Source of the DNA: Flavobacterium sp. UGB4466
GTDB taxonomy: Bacteria > Bacteroidota > Bacteroidia > Flavobacteriales > Flavobacteriaceae
Reading direction: 5' to 3'
Assembly (NCBI RefSeq): GCF_903469665.1
Contig: NZ_CAGKLC010000028.1
Location: 1 to 49,919, forward strand
Length of the DNA stretch: 49,919 bases
The notes beneath the pieces are model-generated. The model was not told the DNA's origin, did no database searches, and saw only the letters and a program-made list of their open reading frames with translations. Made by a program: the position numbers and the translations under genes. Shown in pieces: positions 1 to 9,100 of the stretch; position 1 is the first letter of the stretch, and each line of letters opens with the position of its first letter.

Positions 1-28
1 TTGAAATTGTAAAATAATACTTAAACTT

Positions 29-2053
29 TTGACGACACCTTTTAAAATAGTTTGCTTATTACTTGTGTTGACTTTTTTTTCCTGCAGGAAAAATGAATTC
101 GCGAATGCTAATGACAAAATCACTATTTCCTTCGATGGTAAGTATTTAAATGGCAAGGAGAAAGAAAAATATTTAGATTCCATATTTAATTTTTTAAAGG
201 ATCAGAATAATGATTCTGTTACCAGAAATCTTCATTTTAAGCTGTCTACAGAATATTACTATAATAAAAACCCAAAGAAATCTCTAGCAGCCAGTTTAGA
301 GGTTTTGAGATTATCTAAAGAGGCTGATGACAAAGAAGGAATCGCAAAAGCATTTTATTATATTGGCGACAGCTATGGAAATGTAAAAAAGGACAGTGCT
401 TATTTTTATTATTTGCAAGCCGAAAAAGTATATTCTACCTTATCGGATTACGATAATACGGGACGGATGTTATTTAACAAAGCTTATGTTTTGTTTTATG
501 ACGGAAATTATATTGAATGTGAGGTTGAAATCTCCAAAGCTTTACAGTATTTAAAAGAATCCAAAGATCAGCAGTTACTTTATTGCTGTAATGCCTTAAT
601 GGGGAATTGCCTGGAAAAGCTGGTCAATTATGACAAAGCATTGTGGTACCATCGTATGGCTTTGAATAATCTGGAAAAGATAAAACTGAATCATATTGAC
701 AAAGATGAAATAACCAATTACAATGTAACTGCTACGATTAATATTTGTAATCTATATGATTTAAAGGGGGAATATTTAAAGTCCATAGCAAAACTACAAG
801 GTTTACTTTCAAGTGATTTAGAGAAAAATTGGCCTCGTTTGTATGCTAATGTTCTGAGTAATCTGGCCTACTCTAAAATGAAAATCGGAGAATATGACAA
901 TGTTTATGAAATGTTCTCCAAATCATTAGAGATTTTGAAAAATAAAGGAGATGAAGCAGATATTTTATATAAAAAGATCCGCATTGGAGAGTATTTCCTC
1001 ACACAAAAAGATACTGCGAAAGCAATAGAAGTTTTAAAAGAAGCCAATTTGTTAGCTACTCGAATTAAGAACAGTAATGAAATTTTAACTTCATTAAAAC
1101 TGCTTTCTACTCTGGATAAGAAAAATAGCCTCTATTATGCAAATGAGTACATTAATCTGAGTGATAGCATCAATATTGTTCAAAAAAATGCACATAATAA
1201 ATATGCAAGAATTGAGTACGAAACTTCCAGAATTGAAGATGAAAATAAGGTTCTGACGAAGAAAAATTTCTATATTTTAATCCTCTCATTTGCATCGATT
1301 TTTCTATTGCTGATTATTGTTATTTTAAGATATTCCAAGTATAAAAATAAAGAATTTCAGTTCCTTAAAAAGCAAAAGTCTGCAAACGAGGAAATCTATT
1401 TATTGCTGATGGAACAGCATGAAAAAATAAACAATGCAAGAGATAATGAAAAATCCAAAATTGCAAAAGAACTGCATGACGGAATTATGAATAGAATTTA
1501 TGGAGTCCGAATGAATCTGGGCTTTTTTAATTCTAAGGTAGAGAAGGAGATAATTGAAAAAAGAAAGGAGTATATTTTTGAACTGCAAAATATAGAAAAT
1601 GAGGTTAGAATGGTATCACATGATCTGAGTCACAGTTCTTTTTTAGATGGTAATGACTTCAATGTTTTACTGTTAAGTTTAATCGAAGGTCAAAAGGGGA
1701 TTAGTGATACTGATTTTAGCTACACAACCGACGAAAATTTTGAATGGTCAGCTATTCAAAATATTTATAAGATCAATTTATACCGTATCATTCAGGAAGC
1801 GATTTTAAATATCAATAAATATGCGAATGCCACAAAATGTGAAATTAAAATTCAGTTTGAGGCTAATAGTGTTCTAAGAATGTCTATTACTGACAATGGT
1901 CAGGGATTTGATACGACAACTAAAAAAGAGGGCATTGGTTTGAGCAATATGAAAGAAAGAACCAGCTCGCTGAAAGGTAAATTTAGTATTGAATCACAAA
2001 TTGGAAAAGGAACCAAAATTGAAGTCCTGTTTACTATCCGGGAGCTTGCTTAA
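29..2053 (+). CDS. TPR-containing sensor histidine kinase (HPK7/NarX-like)
   Basis: Predicted membrane-bound sensor kinase that would autophosphorylate and pass phosphate to a NarL/LuxR-type response regulator. The N-terminus is a hydrophobic leader ending in a lipobox-like FFSC, so the first part is probably exported and lipid-anchored. Residues about 60-400 are helical repeats of TPR type. A single membrane segment lies near residues 412-434, followed by a short coiled stretch. The phosphoacceptor box ELHDG has His483, as in the HPK7 family, and the C-terminal HATPase has an N-box (NINKYANA) and the G-box DNGQGF. The start is a TTG at 29: an in-frame stop lies at 2-4 and no ATG precedes the leader peptide, so this start is the best available. 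No response regulator is in the window; it may lie just upstream. A link to the NRPS operon is only positional. Confidence 0.85.
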   Translation: MTTPFKIVCLLLVLTFFSCRKNEFANANDKITISFDGKYLNGKEKEKYLDSIFNFLKDQNNDSVTRNLHFKLSTEYYYNKNPKKSLAASLEVLRLSKEADDKEGIAKAFYYIGDSYGNVKKDSAYFYYLQAEKVYSTLSDYDNTGRMLFNKAYVLFYDGNYIECEVEISKALQYLKESKDQQLLYCCNALMGNCLEKLVNYDKALWYHRMALNNLEKIKLNHIDKDEITNYNVTATINICNLYDLKGEYLKSIAKLQGLLSSDLEKNWPRLYANVLSNLAYSKMKIGEYDNVYEMFSKSLEILKNKGDEADILYKKIRIGEYFLTQKDTAKAIEVLKEANLLATRIKNSNEILTSLKLLSTLDKKNSLYYANEYINLSDSINIVQKNAHNKYARIEYETSRIEDENKVLTKKNFYILILSFASIFLLLIIVILRYSKYKNKEFQFLKKQKSANEEIYLLLMEQHEKINNARDNEKSKIAKELHDGIMNRIYGVRMNLGFFNSKVEKEIIEKRKEYIFELQNIENEVRMVSHDLSHSSFLDGNDFNVLLLSLIEGQKGISDTDFSYTTDENFEWSAIQNIYKINLYRIIQEAILNINKYANATKCEIKIQFEANSVLRMSITDNGQGFDTTTKKEGIGLSNMKERTSSLKGKFSIESQIGKGTKIEVLFTIRELA

Positions 2054-2099
2054 AGCTCTAAAATGACAAAATTTTAACGATCTCCGTAAAAGTCCTTAT

Positions 2100-2136
2100 A
2101 CCCGACAGGTTTAAAAAAAACCTGTCGGGTTTGTTT
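2100..2136 (+). terminator. Intrinsic terminator after the histidine kinase gene
   Basis: A perfect 13-bp inverted repeat (arms 2100-2112 and 2118-2130, acccgacaggttt and its complement) encloses a five-A loop and is followed by a T-rich run ttgtttt. It lies about 45 bp after the kinase stop codon. It would insulate the kinase gene from the operon downstream, and the A-rich loop means it could also work on the opposite strand. Confidence 0.88.
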
Positions 2137-2238
2137 TACTTATTGGTTTTTAGAGGATTATAATCGTTTTCGCTTTCCACACAGAAACAGCGAGTATTTG
2201 ATTTATTATCAGTGTTTGACGCTTTTTAATATGAAAGC

Positions 2239-2282
2239 CCGTAGTTTTTATTTAAAAAGTCCGTAATTTTTATATAAAGACT
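2239..2282 (+). repeat. Tandem 22-bp direct repeat, candidate operator
   Basis: Two copies of a 22-bp unit lie head to tail at 2239-2260 and 2261-2282 and agree at 18 of 22 positions. Each begins CCGTA(G/A)TTTTTAT and ends in an A-rich half. A shorter echo (ccgtaaataaa) starts near 2295. They sit about 110 bp before the ATG of the antiterminator gene, where a regulator of the operon would be expected to bind. Each copy contains a TAnnTTTT element resembling the Bacteroidota -7 box (TAnnTTTG), so they may overlap the promoter. A role as operator is inference. Apart from this repeat and the terminator, I see no gene or clear signal in 2131-2393. Confidence 0.5.
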
Positions 2283-2393
2283 ACTACTATTTTAGCCGTA
2301 AATAAAATGTGTTTTAATTTTTCAAATCCGTATTAAGAAGAGTATTCTCGTAACCGAGGACAGCGAAGCTATTAAAAAAATGGAGTGTTATTT

Positions 2394-2903
2394 ATGAAGT
2401 CAATTCACAATGGTTGGTACGTTTTATATGTTAAATGTCATCATGAACGAAAAGTATTTGATATGCTTGGATATCTGTCTATTAAGGCTTTTTTACCAAC
2501 CATTCAGGTACAGAGTACACGTACGGACAGAAAAAAAAGTATTCAGAAATTGCTTTTCCCTTCTTATGTTTTTGTAAAGATAAATTCCTCATTAGATTTT
2601 TATAAAACGCTTTCCGTTAATGGGGCCTGCATGTACATCCGTTTTGGAATGGAGTATGCCAAAGTGAGCGATGAAGAAATGAGGAAAATTGAACTTTTGC
2701 TTTTAAATAATGACGTTACTGAGGTCGAAACGCATGTTGAAGAATTTAGTGTCGGAGATTTTAAAACGATCTCTTACGGTTCCTTAAAAGGATTAGAATG
2801 TGAAGTACTAAATACAAACAACACCAATAAAATTGTGGTTAGAATTGATTCGCTGCAGAAAAATATCACCGCTACAATTCCATCCTATTATTTGCAAAAT
2901 TAA
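2394..2903 (+). CDS. NusG-paralog transcription antiterminator (UpxY/LoaP/RfaH-like)
   Basis: A 169-aa NusG-family protein. The N-terminal NGN domain shows the typical opening WYVLYVKCHHERKV, a basic stretch, then LLFPSYVFVKI and an RFG segment. The C-terminal part (FSVGDFKTI..GSLKGLECEV) is a KOW domain. Specialised NusG paralogs of this kind ride on RNA polymerase and suppress termination in long operons: RfaH, Bacteroides UpxY for capsule operons, LoaP and TaA for NRPS/PKS operons. Its position as the first gene before a 46-kb biosynthetic operon fits that job well. An in-frame GTG at 2385 would add three residues. I chose the ATG at 2394 because translation then begins right before the conserved WYVLY strand. 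It is too short and too divergent to be housekeeping NusG. Confidence 0.9.
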   Translation: MKSIHNGWYVLYVKCHHERKVFDMLGYLSIKAFLPTIQVQSTRTDRKKSIQKLLFPSYVFVKINSSLDFYKTLSVNGACMYIRFGMEYAKVSDEEMRKIELLLLNNDVTEVETHVEEFSVGDFKTISYGSLKGLECEVLNTNNTNKIVVRIDSLQKNITATIPSYYLQN

Positions 2904-3152
2904 CATTATGGAGCGTAAAAAGCCCGGCTTTCGATTATGATGAAGTGAAACTTTGAATAAGAACGAGCTTTTTCCTGCGGATGAGTAATAAATTAAATAT
3001 CTATAGTATCCATATAATTAATAGAACTATTTCCGATGAATGATTTAGATCTATTTTGTTAAAAGACAGTTTTTTATAACTAAACAGAATTCTCATACTT
3101 TTTTCATCACAGTTTGAAAAAGTAAATGTCCATCAAATTATTAGAGTTTTAA
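2904..3152 (+). promoter_or_regulatory. Leader between antiterminator and first NRPS gene
   Basis: The 249-bp gap is the longest inside the operon and would form the 5' leader of the synthetase genes. It holds a GC-rich patch at 2919-2931 (AAAGC-CCG-GCTTT) inside a wider pair of arms, aaaaagc at 2917-2923 and gcttttt at 2967-2973. This could fold into a hairpin of the kind some NusG paralogs recognise. The stems are short. I found no convincing -33/-7 promoter, so read-through from the antiterminator gene is the simplest model. Confidence 0.3.
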
Positions 3153-6100
3153 ATGACAACCATCGAACAAAAAAGTATTTCGAACTATTGGGTAACAAAA
3201 GTTAAGAATAAGCCCCTGATGAATAGTGTTAAGGCAGAAAACGGGGATAGTAAGAACATACAAGTTGATACCGACAATCTTTCGTTTTTTAAAAAAATTA
3301 CAGCTGAGAATGCAATAGCAGAACTAACGGTTTTAATTGCGGTTTACACTGCCTTACTGCAACGCTATTTTGAAGTAGAGAGTTTCATTTTTACGTCGAA
3401 ACCTACTGATGCTGAAACTGCATTATTGTTTAATAGTATCTCCACATCTGGTCAGTCATTTAAGGATTATTTAGGGGAAGTTAAAAAGGAATTACAGGAA
3501 GTTTATAAACATTCGGACTATGACGATACATTACAGGAAAAATATCCTTTTGCTGAATATGCTCTTTTTGGCTTTTTCTACAATTCAAAATCAGCTCACA
3601 CAAAAAATAACTTTCCGTTTTCAGTATCAGTAAACAAAAATGATACAGAATTGGAGTTATCTCTTTCCTATGATGTTTCGTTTGTGGAGGACCATGTGGC
3701 AGCTCATTTTTTAAGTACTTATGCAAACTGGCTGTTGCAACTTGAGCATTGTATGAATGATTCGGTTGATCAAATACCGGTTGTTACTTCGTTGGAAAAA
3801 GAAGAATTGTTAAACTCTTTTAATCCTTCGGTAAAAAAATATCCAACTAAAACGCTGGTTGAGTTATTTGAGGTACAGGCAGCAAAAACACCAATTGATA
3901 CCGCTGTTATTTTTAAAGAAAAGGAATTAACTTATAACGAACTGAATCAGCACGCGAATCAGTTGGCCCATTATCTCAGACAAGAGTATGATATTCAGCC
4001 TAATGATTTAGTTGGAATAAAGCTCGAACGAAACGAATCTATAGCAGTAGTTGTATTAGGGATTCTTAAATCCGGTGCTGCTTATGTGCCTGTCGATGTT
4101 AATTATCCTGAAGAGCGCATTACCTACATCGAAGAGGACAGTCAGTGTAAAGTGGTGATAGATGAAAATGAATTTAGACATTTTCTTAGTCGTAAAGACA
4201 ATTATAAAACAGACAATCCTGAGATACTAAATCAGTCTACGGACTTAGCCTATATCATTTATACTTCGGGAACTACCGGAAACCCGAAAGGGGTTATGAT
4301 TACGCATCAGAATGCAGTTGTTTTACTTTATTGGTCCCAGGAGGAGTTTAATGCTGCTGCTTTTGATGTGGTCTATGCGGCAACTTCTTATTGCTTTGAT
4401 CTTTCGGTCTACGAATTATTTTATCCTTTGTCTATTGGAAAAAAAATAAGAATTCTGGACAATGCACTCGAAATTGGAGAAGCACTTCAGTACGATAAAA
4501 AGGTATTGATCAATACCGTGCCGTCGAGCATTCGAAATACGATAGAAAGCGGATACCGTTTAGAAAATGCTGCGATCATAAATTTGGCAGGCGAACCTTT
4601 TCCGGTTGATATTGCTAAGAAATTATTACAGACTAATGCTGAGATACGAAATTTATACGGGCCATCTGAAGATACAACCTACAGTACAGTTTATAGATTA
4701 GCAGCGCAAAAAGAGTACACGGCTTCAGTTTCGATAGGCAAACCACTAGCGAATACTCAGGTTTACCTATTGGATAAAAATTTAGAATTAGTCCCTGTTG
4801 GTGTAGCCGGAAAATTGTACATCTCGGGTGATGGATTGTCAAAAGGATATTTGAATCGTCCTGAACTAACTGCTGAAAAATTCATACCGAATCCGTTTAA
4901 AGAGGAATCTTTAATGTACGATACCGGAGACATGGCCAAATGGCTTCCGGATGGGACTATTGACTTCCTGGGAAGAAAAGATTATCAGGTAAAATTAAGA
5001 GGATACCGCATTGAATTGGGAGAAATTGAAAACGCAGTGCTTTCTTTTTCAGAAAATATTACACAAGCCGTTGCTCTGGTATTACAAAAAAACGGAGTCC
5101 AGAATTTAGTGGTGTATTTCACTAAAACTAAAGTGACAGATCACGAAATTTTAAAAAATTACCTTAAAGAAAAGCTGCCAGCTTTTATGATACCGCATTA
5201 TTTGATTGGCGTGGATAAAATTCCGTTGACACCAAACGGAAAAATTGACCGTAAGGTTCTTGAAGATTTGCCGTTGAATCAGGTATCCAATGCAAATTAT
5301 GTAGCCCCGAAAAGTGAAACAGAAAAAACACTGACGATTATTTGGCAGGAAATTTTAGGGATCGAAAAAGTAGGTATCGAAGATAACTTTTTCGATTTGG
5401 GAGGACACAGTTTAATGATCGGTCAGGTGATCAATCTTATCTACAAACAGTTGGAGGGATCTATTTCTTATAAAGAGTTTTTCTTAACTCCTACTATTGC
5501 ACAGATAAGTCAAAAAATACAAAAAGGAGGTTATAAGGTAATTCCCAAAGCGAAAGCGCAGGAATATTACCCGTTAACCTCTTCACAACATAAAATTTGG
5601 GTGCTGAGCCAGTTTGAAGGCGGTAATAGTGCCTACAACATGCATGGAGCTTTAAAATTTAGAGGAGATTTAGAAGTTTCAAAACTCGAAAATGCTTTCC
5701 GTCTTTTAATCGCTAAATATGAAATTTTAAGAACCTATTTTAAAGCGGGCTATGATGGTGAAATAAGTCAGTACATTTTAGAAGAAGGCGAATGGAATTT
5801 TGCCCTTACTCACGAAAATGATCTGAATAAGAGCACAGCAGAGATTTCTCAATATTTAAAGGAACAACAAGCGGCTATTTTTGATTTGACGAAAGCACCA
5901 TTATTAAAAGCTGCACTAGTAAAAACAGAAGAGAACGAACATATTCTTTCACTGGTGGTACAGCATACCATAAGCGATGGCTGGTCTTTAGAACTGATGT
6001 TTGCTGAGATTGTAGCTGCTTACAATAATTTGGTTCAGGAGAAACCGGTTGATTTCGCACCTGCGGCAATTCAGTTTAAAGATTATGCAGCATGGTTACA

Positions 6101-9100
6101 GTCGCAGGAAAACGAAGAAGCGTTTTTAGATTCAGAAAACTATTGGTTGTCTGTATTTAAAGAAGATATTCCTGTTTTGGAATTGCCAAGTTACAGAAGC
6201 CGTCCGGTCAGACAAACTTATAATGGTAGTACGCTTTCGTATCAATTTTCGGAGGCCTTTTTATCAAAATTAAAACATTTTTCCCAGACGAATAATGTGA
6301 CGCCGTTCATGACGCTAATGGCCGGAATCAATGCTTTGTTGTACCGCTATACAAATCAGAATACAATCGTTCTGGGCACTCCGATAGCCGGAAGGGAGCA
6401 CCCAGATCTGGAAAACCAGCTGGGATTATTTTTAAATACGTTAGCGATTAAAACTGAAATAAATGGAACGGATAGTTTTTCGACCTTACTAGAGCTGCAA
6501 AGAAAGATCTTAATCGAGGCTTATGAGCATCAGAATTACTCCTTCAGCACTTTAGTCAACAAACTTAATTTAAAAAGAGACGCTTCAAGATCGGCCTTGT
6601 TTGATGTGTTGGTCGTATTGCAAAATCAGGCACAATTAAACACTATATCGACCCATGTTCCAATGTTGGGAGTTGAGATAGAGCCTTATGAAGTGAAACG
6701 AAATACTGCTCAGTTTGATCTTAGTTTTATTTTTACGGAGCAGGAGGAAAGGCTGTTATTAAGTCTGGAATACAATACCGATTTATACGATGCCTTTTGG
6801 ATTAAGGCAATCTTCAAACATTTCGAGAATTTGTTGACAACTGTATTTACGGATGCAAACGTTACGATTGATGCTATTGAATATGTAGAGGAAACAGAAA
6901 AAGAATTGTTACTGAAAACATTCAATGCTACTGAAATATACTTTCCGAAAGAAGCTACTATTGTTGATCTGCTTGAAGCTCAGGCAGCCAAAACACCAAA
7001 TGATTGTGCCCTTATCTTTAATGATGTACAGTTGACTTATAAGGAACTCCACGAGCAATCCAATCAATTGGGGGAATATCTGAGAGAAAATTATGCGATC
7101 AGACCCAACGATTTAGTAGGTGTTCGTTTAAAAAGAGACGAGCGTTTGCTCCTAACCATTTTGGGAGTGCTTAAATCAGGAGCAGCTTATGTCCCAATGG
7201 ATGTTAATTATCCTGAGGATCGTATAAAATATATTGTAGAAGATAGTAATTGCAAAGTTGTAATTGACGAAAACGAATGGAGTAGGTTTCAGGTAAAGAA
7301 ACATCACTATAGTACCGAAAATCTTTCAAAAATAAACAGAGCCGAAGATTTGGCTTATGTTATCTATACTTCGGGAACAACAGGTAAACCAAAAGGAGTT
7401 TTGATTACCAATAAAAATGTTTCAGCACTCTTGTACTGGGCTAAAAAAGAATTCGATACAGAACGTTTTGATTTGGTCTATGCCGTAACCTCACATTGTT
7501 TTGATCTTTCGGCCTATGAAATGTTTTTTACGTTATCAGTTGGCAAGACTATAAAACTGCTGAGCAATGCTTTGGAGATAAGTAAAGAATTAAAAACCGA
7601 TAAAAAAGTTTTACTGAATACAGTTCCTTCCAGTATACGAAGTCTGATGGAGGAAGATTTTTCTTCATTAGAAAATGCCAGTATCATCAATTTAGCGGGT
7701 GAACCATTTCCGGTCGATATCGCCAGAGAATTGCTGCGCACTACAGCAGAAATCAGAAACCTGTACGGACCTTCTGAGGATACAACTTATAGTACCTATT
7801 ACCAGTTAGAAAAAGGTAAGACCTATAAAACAATCCCGGTTGGAAAACCTATTTCCAATACACAGGCTTATGTATTAGACAAAAATCTGCAGCTTACACC
7901 ACTGGGTATTGTTGGAAAACTTTATCTATCCGGCGAAGGAGTAGCTCTGGGATATTTGAATAAAGAAGAACTTACGGCCGCTAAATTTATCAAAAATCCA
8001 TTTGTTGAAGGAAGTATTTTATACGATACGGGCGATATGGTTAAATGGTTTCCGGATGGGAATATTGAATTCCTGGGCAGAAAAGACCAACAGGTAAAAC
8101 TAAGAGGCTATCGAATAGAGCTGGACGAAATAGAAAATGCTCTCCTGCAATTTTCAGCAGAGGTAAAACAGGTTGTGGTGGCGATAAAACCGTTTAAAGG
8201 CGCTGATACTTTAGTGGCTTACTACACAGTTGGTAATGCTATTTCTAAAGACGATTTAAAAGCCTATCTGCAAAGCAAACTGCCAGCTTATATGGTGCCG
8301 CAATATTATGTTGAGGTTCCTTTTATTCCTTTATCTCCAAATGGAAAAACAGACAAAGAAGCACTTCCGAATATCGATGAAACTAACGAGACGAATAGTG
8401 GTTATGTGGAACCGAAAGGACGGATTGAAAAAATAGTAGCACTTATCTGGAAAGATATTTTAGCAGTAGAGACCATCAGTGCGGCCGATGATTTTTTTAA
8501 TTTGGGAGGGCACAGTCTCAAGCTGGGGCAGTTGATTAATAAAATAAACGAACAGTTACAGGTTACTGTTCCTTTTGAAAAGCTGTTTGAATATTCCGTT
8601 TTAAGAGATCAGGCCGAACTCATAAAGAGATCGTTCTCTAACAATTTTGAACCTATTGCAGCAGTTCCTGCGGCGACTTCATACGAGATGTCATATGCAC
8701 AAAAAAGCCTTTGGATGGTCAGTCAGTTTAAAGGGAATGAAGTGGCTTATAATATTCCGGCCGTATATCATTTTCACGGAACACTTGACATTATTGCGTT
8801 TAAAGAAGCTTTCTATCGGGTTATCAAAAAGCATGAAATCCTGAGAACTGTTTTTAAAGAAGATGACGAAAAAAGTATCAGACAGTTCATTACACCATCT
8901 GAAGAATTTAAACTTTCGATTGGATGCGAAGATTTTAGCGACTTTAATGACAAAGAGCTGTTACTTCAGCAGGAAATTAAGCAAATAAGCAATTTTGAAT
9001 TTGATTTGTTCAAAGGGCCTTTATTCAAGGCAAAATTAGTTCGTATCGATTCCCAACATCATGTTTTGTTATTTGTAATTCACCATATCATATCCGATGC

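Noticed and set aside
2140..2260. A Bacteroidota -33/-7 promoter (TTTG at 2215 with TAGTTTTT at 2242)
   Set aside because: The -7 box lacks its final G and the spacer is 23 nt, so it is too weak to call as a separate feature.
2908..2940. Ten-codon leader peptide after the antiterminator gene
   Set aside because: An ATG frame of this length is expected by chance and shows no regulatory codon bias or paired attenuator structure.
3153..3782. Starter condensation domain for an N-terminal fatty acyl group
   Set aside because: Only the C-terminal lobe is present and HHxxxDG is missing; no acyl-AMP ligase or acyl carrier protein precedes it.
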